This document shows positions 30,530 to 39,432 of a stretch of DNA of 63,672 bases, in pieces. Both the position numbers and the translations under genes were made by a program. The notes beneath the pieces were generated by a model. That model searched no databases. It saw only the letters and a program-made list of their open reading frames with translations, and was not told the origin of the DNA. The DNA comes from Thiotrichaceae bacterium (GTDB lineage: Bacteria > Pseudomonadota > Gammaproteobacteria > Thiotrichales > Thiotrichaceae): contig JALSJU010000061.1 of the NCBI GenBank assembly GCA_026989145.1, forward strand, positions 1-63,672. Direction: 5' to 3'. The first letter of the stretch is position 1; each line of letters starts with the position of its first letter.

Positions 30530-30674
30530 CATTTTTATTTTGAATGTATTTTGTTTTCAGACTATACTTCAAGGGCGGATAACAAGTATCTTGATTATTT
30601 TTTGTACATACGTGCATAATAAATAATCATTTGATTTTATAATTAATTAATAACGTAGTTAAAGGATGTACAAT

Positions 30675-31409
30675 ATGAAGATTAAACATCAACTCTCTAT
30701 TGCAACACTAGTAATGGCTGGTGTATTTGCAACAGGTTGTTCACAACAAGTAGCTGGCGGTTCACAAGCTTCTGGCGGTTCACAAGCTTCTGGCGGTTCA
30801 CAAGTTTCTGGTGGTTCTCAGCAACAAGTTGAAGGTGGTTCTCAGGTTTCTGGTGGTTCTCAGCAGTCTGCTGGTGGTTCACAAGTTGCTGATGATACTG
30901 CTGCAGCGGGTGGTTCACAACAGTCTGGCTCACAACAGCAAGTAGAAGATACTCCAGTTGTTGCTCCTGTAGCTAAAGCTGTCCCTCGTCCAGCGCCTCC
31001 AAAGGTTGCTCCACGTCGCCCAGCAGGTAACTGTCATGGTCACGCTGCAAATGCACGTACTAAGTCAATGAGACATTGTCACCCTAATCCAACAGCATCT
31101 CACCGTTATGGTGGACAAAAGCGCGCTGTTAATAGAGGTGGTAATCGTTGGACTCACACTCATCCAGCAGTTCCACGTTGTACTAAGTCTATTCGTCATA
31201 CGCATAAATACAAGAATGTTCGCCATTCTCACAAGTACTCATGTCAAGGTATGCGCGCAGCTCCACGACGTGCAGCAGCTGCTAAACAGCCAGTTGACGT
31301 TTATGCGTTACAACGTAAGTTGAAAGCTAAAGGTTACTACAAAGGCCCTATCGACGGTATCGTTGGTTCAGGTACACGTAGTGCACTTAAGCGCTTCATG
31401 AATCGTTAA
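30675..31409 (+). CDS. Lipoprotein with GGSQ repeats, His-x-His region and peptidoglycan-binding domain
   Basis: 244 residues in three parts. First, a lipoprotein signal with lipobox ATGC. Then a low-complexity stretch with eight GGSQ units separated by AS, VS, QQVE and similar, probably a flexible spacer. Then a basic region with five H-x-H motifs (HGH, HCH, HTH, HTH, HSH) and scattered Cys, in repeated units such as RTKSMRHCHPN and CTKSIRHTHKY, possibly binding metal. The C-terminus (VYALQRKLKAKGYYKGPIDG then GTRSALKRF) is a PG_binding_1 domain. This predicts an outer-membrane lipoprotein attached to peptidoglycan. The start 30675 is preferred to 30666, which has no gap after the AAAGG. It has its own terminator. 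Confidence 0.8.
   Translation: MKIKHQLSIATLVMAGVFATGCSQQVAGGSQASGGSQASGGSQVSGGSQQQVEGGSQVSGGSQQSAGGSQVADDTAAAGGSQQSGSQQQVEDTPVVAPVAKAVPRPAPPKVAPRRPAGNCHGHAANARTKSMRHCHPNPTASHRYGGQKRAVNRGGNRWTHTHPAVPRCTKSIRHTHKYKNVRHSHKYSCQGMRAAPRRAAAAKQPVDVYALQRKLKAKGYYKGPIDGIVGSGTRSALKRFMNR
30735..30945 (+). repeat. GGSQ-encoding direct repeats
   Basis: Imperfect 18-bp direct repeats based on GGCGGTTCACAAGCTTCT and GGTGGTTCTCAGGTTTCT encode the GGSQ-x-x units. The unit keeps the reading frame and could expand or contract by slippage. Confidence 0.85.
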
Positions 31410-31447
31410 TCGATTTTATGATTTTCTCTGAGTATTCTTAGAGAATA

Positions 31448-31484
31448 ATGGGACTGAGGTTATGACCTTAGTCCCATTTTTTTT
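31448..31484 (+). terminator. Rho-independent terminator
   Basis: 13-bp stem ATGGGACTGAGGT / ACCTTAGTCCCAT (one G-U pair) with a TATG loop, followed by eight T. It ends the lipoprotein transcript. Confidence 0.93.
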
Positions 31485-31643
31485 GAACAAAATTATAATT
31501 TTATGTTCTACAAAATATAATATGAAAATTATTTTGTATAAATAGTTTTCATATTATATTTAAACTGTTAAATGTTAAACTACAGTTTTTGATTAATTAA
31601 TTTACATGAATAACAATAAAGAAAAAAGGGGATGTGGTTGGGA

Positions 31644-32900
31644 ATGTCATCAATTAATAAATATTTATACCTTATTATTAAAATTATAGCTCTTTATGTC
31701 TTTTTAGGCTTTATATCATCATCTTATGCCGCAGTATGGAAAGCAGAAAACAAATGGGATAATGTGTGGGAAAAACGTTATCAACATTGGGTGAAAAATA
31801 ATTGGACTGAAGAGTTCTTTATGGATGAAAAAAAGCCCATATATTATAAATACTCGCATGATTGTGCCGATGCTGTTTATGCTATGCGTCTTATTTTTTC
31901 TTATGAATTTAAGCTTCCATTTGTTATTCATAACCCAAGTAGACCAAGAAAACTTATTAGTAATCGTAAAAAACGTTGGGATAAGTTACCCCAAGAGAAG
32001 CGAGTTAGAAAATTTTTAGATTATGTAGCTGATATGACGAGTACGAAATCTTTAAGTCGAGATACTTATCCTATCGCATTGGATGACATTAAGCCTGGTG
32101 ATATTTATGCTGCGCCCGGTGTTCATTCGTATCAGATAGTAAATATTACAGAAACTGGTGTTGCAGAGGTTATGTCATCGACAACACCTAAGGCTCCGCG
32201 GTTCTTGGATAGAATACCCTCCTTTCCTTTTTATGTACCAGAAGATTATAAAAAGAAAACGGATGGTTACCGACGTTTTGTTCAGCCTAAAAACATAATG
32301 AAATCTTTAAAGAAGAACCCTGGTTATAGTGAAGAACAATTCCAAATTGCTAAGGGTGTAAATTACGATTATGTCCGTTTTACTGATATTATTGCGAGCG
32401 CATTGGGTAAAAGAAAAGAGAAGGCAGATGAAAAAACGCTCCGCCTTATGATTGCTATGTGTATGTATGCAAATGATCGTGCTGTTTATGTATACGATGC
32501 GCTTTGGCATTTGCAGGAAATGCGTAAAAAGGGCCGTCAGTGTATGAATCGTCGTGAGTATGATAATTTTTCGACCCCATCTCGAGATAGGCGTCTTAAA
32601 GCTTTCTTTTCTGCGGTAAAAAACCATTATGAAAAAAATTCTAAGATTAAGCCTTGGACACAGCCTCAGCGATGGGCTAGAACGTTGTTCTCTGTAACGC
32701 CACCTAAACCAGAAGATGTTAAAGAACTAAATCAGTTTTGTATGGTTCAAATGAGTTTGGGTGAAGAATATTACATACCACTACGTGAATTACGTCAAAA
32801 TTTATCATCAGGGAAAATAATTTCTGACCCTCACGCCCCTCTAGAGTATCGCTGGGGTGCACAAACAAAGCGTTACAAAGCTAGTTGTAAAACTTACTAG
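31644..32900 (+). CDS. Secreted putative NlpC/P60-like cysteine hydrolase, uncharacterised
   Basis: 418 residues with an N-terminal signal or anchor (YLYLIIKIIALYVFLGFISSSYAA). HDCADAVYAMRLIF places a cysteine at the start of a helix, as the nucleophile does in NlpC/P60 and related papain-like amidases. GDIYAAPGVHSYQIVNI about 90 residues later would supply the histidine. Beyond this the long C-terminal half (Lys/Arg-rich, several Trp) is unrecognised. The enzyme class is inferred from these two motifs only. The ATG at 31644 is preferred to 31632, where AAGGGG abuts the start codon. It is separated from the peptidoglycan-binding lipoprotein by a terminator. Confidence 0.55.
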   Translation: MSSINKYLYLIIKIIALYVFLGFISSSYAAVWKAENKWDNVWEKRYQHWVKNNWTEEFFMDEKKPIYYKYSHDCADAVYAMRLIFSYEFKLPFVIHNPSRPRKLISNRKKRWDKLPQEKRVRKFLDYVADMTSTKSLSRDTYPIALDDIKPGDIYAAPGVHSYQIVNITETGVAEVMSSTTPKAPRFLDRIPSFPFYVPEDYKKKTDGYRRFVQPKNIMKSLKKNPGYSEEQFQIAKGVNYDYVRFTDIIASALGKRKEKADEKTLRLMIAMCMYANDRAVYVYDALWHLQEMRKKGRQCMNRREYDNFSTPSRDRRLKAFFSAVKNHYEKNSKIKPWTQPQRWARTLFSVTPPKPEDVKELNQFCMVQMSLGEEYYIPLRELRQNLSSGKIISDPHAPLEYRWGAQTKRYKASCKTY

Positions 32901-32919
32901 TAGTGATTAGATGATTTTC

Positions 32920-33086
32920 TTAGAGAGAACCTTGTATATGATTATGTCGATTAGAATTTAGTGCTGACAAATCGGTCGCTATTTTTAAGAAGTGAGTCGG
33001 AATAGTTATTCTATTGCGCTAATCATCTAGGAAATCTCGGTGGGTCTGACGAGCTAAAAATAATTGGACTTGATCAGGGCTTCTTA
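32920..33086. mobile_element. Element A copy 3, inverted and diverged
   Basis: Runs from AGAGAACCTTG, through TCGATTAGAATTTAG and TAGTTATTCTATTGCG, to AGCTAAAAATAATTGGACTT and TGATCAGGGCTTC. It is the reverse complement of copies at 2204 and 5331 with many changes. TTAG occurs on both sides, consistent with a 4-bp duplication. It fills the gap before glmU. Confidence 0.8.
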
Positions 33087-33209
33087 GGTGATAACTTAGA
33101 ATTTCTTTGATCCTAGCTATTATATTTATTTTTACGTTTATCGGCTTTAGCTATTGAAGTTACTCTATTTTGATTATAATAATGATCTCTTAAAAAATAT
33201 TTTTTTGTT

Positions 33210-34580
33210 ATGAAAATCACCCCTATCATTCTTGCCGCCGGTAAAGGCACACGTATGAACTCATCCTTACCTAAGGTTTTGCATCCTATTGGTGGTAAAC
33301 CTATGCTTGAGCATGTAATTGATTGTTGTCGTGCCCTTGATGCGGAGCGCATTTCAATTGTTTACGGCCATGGTGCTGAGGTGGTTCAGGAGACGATCAG
33401 TGCGTCTGACGATTTATGTTGGGCCTTGCAAAAAGAGCAGCTAGGAACAGGGCATGCTGTTCTTCAGGCTAAAGAATTTATTGATGACGACGCAATTATT
33501 GTAATTGCTTACGGCGATGTGCCTCTTATCAAAGCTGACACACTTCGTTTGTTGCAGCAAGATATTACAGCAGGTTCTGATTTAAGTATTTTAACAACTA
33601 AACTAGCAGACCCTATAGGCTATGGGCGTATAATTAGAGATAGCCAAGGTCAAATGACCAGTATTGTTGAAGAAAAAGATGCTACAGATGAGCAACGATT
33701 AATTAATGAAGGTAATACTGGTTTCTTAGCTGCTAAAGGCAAAGACTTGCTTCGTTGGCTAAATTTAATTAAGTCTGATAATGCTCAAGGTGAATATTAC
33801 CTAACTGATTGTATAGCATTCGCCTCCAATGAAGGTGCTAATGTTACTACGGTTTTATGTGAGCATGAGTTGGAAGTGTTAGGTGTTAATGATCGAAGCC
33901 AGCAATCCATATTAGAGCGCGAATACCAGAGGCTGCAAACGGATAAGTTATTACAATCTGGTGTGAGTATAATTGACCCTAAACGTTGTGATGTTCGTGG
34001 CGTATTAACAGCTGGTAAAGATGTTGTTATTGATGTAAATAACGTTTTTATTGGTAATGTAGTACTTGGTAATAATGTAGTGATAGAACCAAATTGTATC
34101 ATCCAAGATTGTCGAATTGCCGATAATGTAACAATTAAAGCAAATTCAGTTTTAGAATCCGCCACTATTGGTAGTCATTGTCATATAGGGCCATTTGCAA
34201 GAGTAAGGCCTGAAACTGTAATAAAAGATCATGCGAAAGTGGGTAACTTTGTAGAAATCAAAAAGACCTTAATCGGTGAGGGCAGTAAAGTTAGTCATTT
34301 AAGTTATATTGGCGATACTACTATGGGTAAATCTGTAAATATTGGCGCAGGTACTATTACCTGTAACTACGATGGCGCTAATAAGTTTCAAACCATTATT
34401 GGTGACAATGTATTTGTAGGTTCTGATACTCAATTAGTTGCACCTGTAACCTTAGGTGATGGTGCCAATATCGGGGCAGGATCTACAATTACTCGAGACG
34501 CGCCAGCAGCAACTTTGACCTTGTCTCGGTCTAAGCAAATAAATATAAAAGGGTGGAAACGTCCTGTTAAATCAAAATAA
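33210..34580 (+). CDS. glmU: Bifunctional UDP-N-acetylglucosamine pyrophosphorylase / glucosamine-1-phosphate acetyltransferase GlmU
   Basis: 456 residues, as in E. coli. The N-terminal uridylyltransferase starts LAAGKGTRMNSSLPKVLHP. The C-terminal half is a left-handed beta helix of hexapeptide repeats (for example IGNVVLGNNVVIEPNCII) that transfers acetyl from acetyl-CoA. It makes UDP-GlcNAc for peptidoglycan and LPS. It is 23 bp upstream of glmS, which makes its precursor pathway. Confidence 0.98.
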   Translation: MKITPIILAAGKGTRMNSSLPKVLHPIGGKPMLEHVIDCCRALDAERISIVYGHGAEVVQETISASDDLCWALQKEQLGTGHAVLQAKEFIDDDAIIVIAYGDVPLIKADTLRLLQQDITAGSDLSILTTKLADPIGYGRIIRDSQGQMTSIVEEKDATDEQRLINEGNTGFLAAKGKDLLRWLNLIKSDNAQGEYYLTDCIAFASNEGANVTTVLCEHELEVLGVNDRSQQSILEREYQRLQTDKLLQSGVSIIDPKRCDVRGVLTAGKDVVIDVNNVFIGNVVLGNNVVIEPNCIIQDCRIADNVTIKANSVLESATIGSHCHIGPFARVRPETVIKDHAKVGNFVEIKKTLIGEGSKVSHLSYIGDTTMGKSVNIGAGTITCNYDGANKFQTIIGDNVFVGSDTQLVAPVTLGDGANIGAGSTITRDAPAATLTLSRSKQINIKGWKRPVKSK

Positions 34581-34603
34581 GAATAAAAATTAGGAATTAA
34601 TAT

Positions 34604-36448
34604 ATGTGTGGAATAGTAGGAGCAATCGCTCAACGACCTGTGACAGAAATTCTACTGGCTGGTTTGCATAAGCTAGAATACCGTGGCTATGACTCAGCGG
34701 GCTTGGCATTATTAGATGATGATGGTCAACTTTATCGTGCACGTGCACTAGGTAAAGTAGCTGAGCTTGAAAAGAAAACAATCGCAAATCCTCATAAGGG
34801 GACCATTGGTATATCTCATACTCGTTGGGCTACTCATGGTGAGCCCGCTGAGAGAAACGCACATCCTCATATGAGTAACAAACGTGTTGCAGTTGTTCAT
34901 AACGGAATTATTGAAAATTATGAAGAACTTCGCACTCAATTAATATCACAAGGTTATAGCTTCGAATCAGAGACTGATACAGAGGTTATTGTACATTTGA
35001 TTGAATCATACCTTGATGCAGATGTCAGCTTGCTAGAAGCAACTAAAAAATCAATTAAGGAATTATCAGGTGCTTTTGCACTGGGAGTAATCTCTGTTCA
35101 AAATCCTGATGAGCTTATAACTGCAAGGCAGGGAAGTCCCTTAGTGATTGGCCTTGGCTTGGGTGAAAACTTTATAGCCTCGGATATTCAGGCACTACTT
35201 CCTGTGACAAGCCGTTTTATTTATTTAGAGAATGGCGATATTGCGACCATTAAACGTAATTCAATCTCCATAGAGGATGAATCAGGGACGGCGGTTGAAC
35301 GTGAAGTTAAACAATCTCAAGCAAACTCGATGGACTCTGATTTAGGTGAATATCGCCATTATATGCTTAAAGAAATCTATGAGCAGCCGGAATCTGTTCA
35401 AAGCACACTTGAAGGTCGTGTTGAAACAGCTTCGTTTAAAGAATGTATTATGAAGGGTGATACAGATAAAGATGTTATGGCTACTTTAAAACAGGTTAAA
35501 GAAGTTCAAATTATTGCCTGTGGGACAAGCTATCATGCTGGTTTAATTGCACGATATTGGATGGAAAGCATGACTAATATTCCTTGTCATGTTGAGGCCG
35601 CCAGTGAATACCGGTATCGCAGGCAACCACCGAGAGATGATGTTTTATTTGTTACTTTATCTCAGTCAGGTGAGACAGCAGATACTCTAGCTGCACTTGA
35701 AAAAATCAAACGCACGGGGTGTTTAGCGACATTAAGTATCTGTAATGTTGATGAAAGTTCTCTAGTGCGTGAGTCAGACTTTTCTTTATTAACTATTGCT
35801 GGCCCAGAGATTGGGGTTGCTTCCACTAAAGCCTTTACAACACAGTTGGTTACGCTACAAATTTTAATTGGTTTGTTACTGCAAGCGAAAGGAGAAAACC
35901 TAGAAACAGTGGCGATGTTGGTAAAGAACCTTAAAAAACTACCAATTTTATTAGAGCAGGCTTTGGAGCATGATGAGGCCATTGAATCCATGGCAGAGCA
36001 ATTTATTGAAAAACATAATGCATTGTTCTTAGGTCGTGGTGATCAATACCCTGTTGCGATGGAAGGTGCTTTAAAGCTAAAAGAAATTTCATATATTCAT
36101 GCTGAGGCATACCCAGCAGGAGAGTTAAAACATGGACCTTTAGCGTTAGTGGATAGTGAGATGCCGATTGTTGCCGTTGCACCAAATACCAACTTATTAG
36201 AAAAATTAAAATCGAACCTAGAAGAAGTTCGCTCACGAGGCGGTGTTTTGTATCTATTTGCGGATAAAAACTCAAAAATAGCGCCTCAAGATAATATTCA
36301 TTTAATAGAAATGGAAGAAGTGCCAGAGTCTATTGCTGCAATTATTTATACGATCCCACTGCAATTATTGTCTTATCATGTGGCGGTTTTTAAAGGGACA
36401 GATGTGGATAAACCACGAAATTTGGCTAAATCAGTTACGGTTGAATAG
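34604..36448 (+). CDS. glmS: Glutamine-fructose-6-phosphate aminotransferase GlmS
   Basis: 614 residues (E. coli 609). The N-terminal glutaminase begins MCGIVGA with the nucleophile Cys2. The two SIS isomerase domains follow (CGTSYHAGLIARYWME, SQSGETADTLAAL, HAEAYPAGELKHGPLALV), ending in the invariant PRNLAKSVTVE. It makes glucosamine-6-phosphate. No glmS ribozyme is expected in this lineage and the 23-bp gap leaves no room for one. Confidence 0.98.
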   Translation: MCGIVGAIAQRPVTEILLAGLHKLEYRGYDSAGLALLDDDGQLYRARALGKVAELEKKTIANPHKGTIGISHTRWATHGEPAERNAHPHMSNKRVAVVHNGIIENYEELRTQLISQGYSFESETDTEVIVHLIESYLDADVSLLEATKKSIKELSGAFALGVISVQNPDELITARQGSPLVIGLGLGENFIASDIQALLPVTSRFIYLENGDIATIKRNSISIEDESGTAVEREVKQSQANSMDSDLGEYRHYMLKEIYEQPESVQSTLEGRVETASFKECIMKGDTDKDVMATLKQVKEVQIIACGTSYHAGLIARYWMESMTNIPCHVEAASEYRYRRQPPRDDVLFVTLSQSGETADTLAALEKIKRTGCLATLSICNVDESSLVRESDFSLLTIAGPEIGVASTKAFTTQLVTLQILIGLLLQAKGENLETVAMLVKNLKKLPILLEQALEHDEAIESMAEQFIEKHNALFLGRGDQYPVAMEGALKLKEISYIHAEAYPAGELKHGPLALVDSEMPIVAVAPNTNLLEKLKSNLEEVRSRGGVLYLFADKNSKIAPQDNIHLIEMEEVPESIAAIIYTIPLQLLSYHVAVFKGTDVDKPRNLAKSVTVE

Positions 36449-36484
36449 TTGGTTTTTTGGCTGCACAATTTGAATGATGAGTAA

Positions 36485-36600
36485 TACATCTGAAGCACAT
36501 TGGCGTTTTGCTAGCGAGCAATACAAAGTCTTTAGTGTAACTGCTTAGACTCGCCTGAATTTCATTAGTTCAAGGCGAAAAAAGTGAGTTTACAGATGTA
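36485..36600. repeat. Candidate inverted-repeat element in the glmS-sulP gap
   Basis: TACATCTG at the left end and its complement CAGATGTA at the right end bound 116 bp that also contain the hairpin CGCCTGAA / TTCAAGGCG (36552-36575). Only one copy is in the window, so mobility is a guess. The rest of the 491-bp gap is AT-rich, with a possible -10 box TATAAT at 36910-36915 for sulP and nothing else recognised. Confidence 0.4.
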
Positions 36601-36939
36601 CATGATCATTTTTTAACGCAGAAATAGTGGATTTCAGGTGCGGGCTGAGTAGTTACGGTTTTTTGAAGGAAAATAAAAGTGTTGTAACCAAATTTACACT
36701 TAGAAACAAGGATGTAACACAAGTCTTTGGTTCACAGTATATTTAAAACATGCCCGTGCTTACTAAACTTATGTGTGAAGCTAAGCTTTTGAGCTAAAAA
36801 TATGAAATCAAATATTTGTATTCTATTTCACATTTTCTAATGTGAGTCTGGGTTGTAGATTATCCTATGATTACTTTTGTTATAAATGCTTTTAACAGTT
36901 TAATGGATGTATAATAATGCTCAAGGAATGTAAGGCTTC

Positions 36940-38706
36940 ATGAGTTCGAAATTAGTAGGACGTTTTTTTCCTTTTCTTGAGTGGTTGGGCGAACTAAAAA
37001 ACACCCAAACTATTAAAGCCGATCTTGTAGCTGGTATCACCGTAGCACTAGTTCTAGTGCCGCAATCGATGGCCTACGCACAACTAGCTGGCTTACCTGC
37101 TTATGTCGGTTTGTATGCCTCTTTTTTACCCGTTATTATTGCCTCATTATTTGGTTCATCACGCCAATTAGCTACAGGCCCAGTGGCGATAGTTTCTTTA
37201 ATGACTGCCGCCGCACTAGAGCCGTTAGCTTTAACGCCACAGGGTTATTTAGCTTATGCTGCTATTATCGCAATGATGGTAGGGGCCATACAGCTATTGC
37301 TCGGCATATTGCGCTTAGGGGTGCTTGTCGATTTTATGTCTCATCCTGTGGTACTTGGGTTTACCAATGCAGCTGCTTTAATCATTGCTAGCTCTCAAGT
37401 TAATAAAATCCTCGGCATTACAAGCCGTAAGGGTGAGCATAATTATGAGACTCTGTGGCACCTTGTACAAGATCTAGGTCAGACCCATTTTGTAACATTA
37501 TCAATGGGGGTGTTATCAATTTTTCTTTTGGTGAGTATTAAAAAGCTTTCACCAAGGTTACCAAATATATTAATAACGGTGGTTACTTGTACGTTAGTAT
37601 CTTACTTCTTTTCCTATGGAGAGCAGGGTGGAGCTATTGTTGGGGCTGTTAATGCAGGTTTACCCGCATTTAAAATTCCAGATGTGGAGTTTGTAAATGT
37701 AAAAAATTTAATGGTTCCGGCGGCTGTAATTGCGTTGTTGGGCTTTGTTGAGGCTATATCTGTTGCAAAAGCACTTTCGCAAGAAACCAGTCAAAGACTT
37801 TCGGCTGATCAAGAGTTAGTCGGTCAAGGGCTTTCAAACCTAGTCTCATCCTTATTTCAAGGTTACGCTGTTTCGGGTTCATTCTCTCGTTCAGCCGTTA
37901 ACTTTACGGCAAAAGCTAAAACAGGGTTTTCTTCGGTAATCACCGGTTTGTTAGTTGCTATTACTTTACTTTATCTAACGCCATTGTTACATCATTTACC
38001 GCAAGCTACCTTGGCCGCAGTAATCATGGTGGCTGTCATTGGTTTGATTAAAATCGAACCGATTGAGCATGTATGGAATGTTCATCCTCATGATGGTTTT
38101 GTCGCAATAGTGGTCTTCTTATCAACCCTATTTTTTGCTCCTCATCTTGAGGATGGTATTATGATAGGGGTACTTTTATCCTTAGGGCTTTATATCTACC
38201 AAACAATGAGACCTAAGCTATTGGAAGTTGCTCGTCATAATGACGGTACGTTACGTGGGGCTGATACGTTTAAATTACAAACTACCGATACGGTTGCTAT
38301 TTACCGTTATGATGGTGATCTTTATTTTGTAAATGCGGGGTATCTTGAAAGGCAATTGCTCAACAAGGTTGCGGATAAGCCTGATTTAAAAGTACTTATT
38401 CTTGATCTTGAATCGGTATCTTTAATTGATGCGACAGGTGAGGAAATTATTGGCCTAATAGCCGAGAATATGAAAGTATCAGGTATTGATTTTTATCTTG
38501 CGCGTCCTAAAAAGCCCTTGATGGATGTCTTTAAAAGGACTGGGTTAGTTGACAAAGTGGGGGAGCAAAACTTCTTTTTAACACGGGAGGATGCGGCACT
38601 TTTTGCAAAGAATAAATTCGGTGATGCGGTTGATATAGAGCCACTTATAAATTATATGCCTCTTGAGGAACTGGATACGCATCTGGGTAAAAATTTTGAT
38701 AAGTAG
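36940..38706 (+). CDS. SulP-family anion permease with STAS domain
   Basis: 588 residues. A membrane domain of about ten or more helices opens with ADLVAGITVALVLVPQSMAYAQLAGLPAYVGLYAS, a SulP hallmark. A cytoplasmic STAS domain follows from about residue 440 (VAIYRYDGDLYFVNAG, LDLESVSLIDATGEE). Family members move sulfate, bicarbonate or dicarboxylates. The substrate is not determined; moaD/moaE next door do not inform it. It ends 10 bp before moaD. Confidence 0.9.
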   Translation: MSSKLVGRFFPFLEWLGELKNTQTIKADLVAGITVALVLVPQSMAYAQLAGLPAYVGLYASFLPVIIASLFGSSRQLATGPVAIVSLMTAAALEPLALTPQGYLAYAAIIAMMVGAIQLLLGILRLGVLVDFMSHPVVLGFTNAAALIIASSQVNKILGITSRKGEHNYETLWHLVQDLGQTHFVTLSMGVLSIFLLVSIKKLSPRLPNILITVVTCTLVSYFFSYGEQGGAIVGAVNAGLPAFKIPDVEFVNVKNLMVPAAVIALLGFVEAISVAKALSQETSQRLSADQELVGQGLSNLVSSLFQGYAVSGSFSRSAVNFTAKAKTGFSSVITGLLVAITLLYLTPLLHHLPQATLAAVIMVAVIGLIKIEPIEHVWNVHPHDGFVAIVVFLSTLFFAPHLEDGIMIGVLLSLGLYIYQTMRPKLLEVARHNDGTLRGADTFKLQTTDTVAIYRYDGDLYFVNAGYLERQLLNKVADKPDLKVLILDLESVSLIDATGEEIIGLIAENMKVSGIDFYLARPKKPLMDVFKRTGLVDKVGEQNFFLTREDAALFAKNKFGDAVDIEPLINYMPLEELDTHLGKNFDK

Positions 38707-38716
38707 GAATATCTAA

Positions 38717-38950
38717 ATGATGATTACCGTTAAATACTTTGCTAGCTTACGGGAAGAGGTAGGGCGAGCTAGTGATATTTTAGAGCTTTCAGGGCCGCTA
38801 TCGGTGCTTGATGTATGGAAGCAAGCAACAGGGCAGAGTGCGTTAATGAATAATGTGCTGATTGCCTTAAATCAAGAATATTGTGAGGAAGATACTGTCA
38901 TTAGTGATGGTGATGAAGTTGCCTTTTTCCCCCCCGTTACAGGCGGATAA
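38717..38950 (+). CDS. moaD: Molybdopterin synthase sulfur carrier subunit MoaD
   Basis: 77 residues, ubiquitin-like. It ends in Gly-Gly (FPPVTGG), which is adenylated and then thiocarboxylated. It transfers sulfur to precursor Z with MoaE. AGGAA lies before the ATG. The moaE start is 4 bp after the stop codon. Confidence 0.95.
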   Translation: MMITVKYFASLREEVGRASDILELSGPLSVLDVWKQATGQSALMNNVLIALNQEYCEEDTVISDGDEVAFFPPVTGG

Positions 38951-38954
38951 ACAA

Positions 38955-39407
38955 ATGGCTAGTTTGCGAAAAATAGAGATAATTGATTCAGTATTTGACC
39001 CTTGGAAGCTTCAACAAGACTATCAAGCAACGAGTATGTGCGGTAGGTCTGATTACGGCGCTACAGCAAGTTTTATTGGTACTATGCGTGATATTAACGA
39101 GGGCGATGATGTTATCAGTATGGTATTAGAGCATTACCCTAAAATGACTGAAAAGCAATTGAATCAGATTTTGGATGTGGCCTGTGAGCGTTGGTTACTG
39201 CTGAATGTTTTGATTGTGCACCGAGTTGGAAAAATTCTTCCAGAAGAGCCTATTGTGCTTATAAGTGTATGGTCAAAACATCGTGCAGATGCTTTCGATG
39301 CATGCCGGTTTTTAATGGAAGAGCTTAAGCATCGTGCACCATTTTGGAAGCAAGAAGCATTAAGCAACGGTACTTCACGATGGGTAGAGAAAAATACCAA
39401 AGGTTAA
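38955..39407 (+). CDS. moaE: Molybdopterin synthase catalytic subunit MoaE
   Basis: 150 residues, as in E. coli. GATASFIGTMRDINEG, LEHYPKMTEKQL, HRVGKILPEEPIVLISVWSKHR and the catalytic-lysine segment RAPFWKQE are present. The start at 38955 is chosen because AGGCGGA precedes it by 7 bases and the upstream extension is moaD in another frame. Confidence 0.96.
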   Translation: MASLRKIEIIDSVFDPWKLQQDYQATSMCGRSDYGATASFIGTMRDINEGDDVISMVLEHYPKMTEKQLNQILDVACERWLLLNVLIVHRVGKILPEEPIVLISVWSKHRADAFDACRFLMEELKHRAPFWKQEALSNGTSRWVEKNTKG

Positions 39408-39432
39408 GAGTTGGCGTTTATTCGTAATTTCC

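Noticed and set aside
30735-30945. Short direct repeats that might look like a CRISPR array
   Set aside because: They are in-frame codons for GGSQ units in a lipoprotein, with no unique spacers of constant length.
34581-34603. Possible glmS ribozyme or riboswitch before glmS
   Set aside because: Only 23 bp separate glmU and glmS, too short for the ribozyme, and the class is found mainly in Firmicutes.
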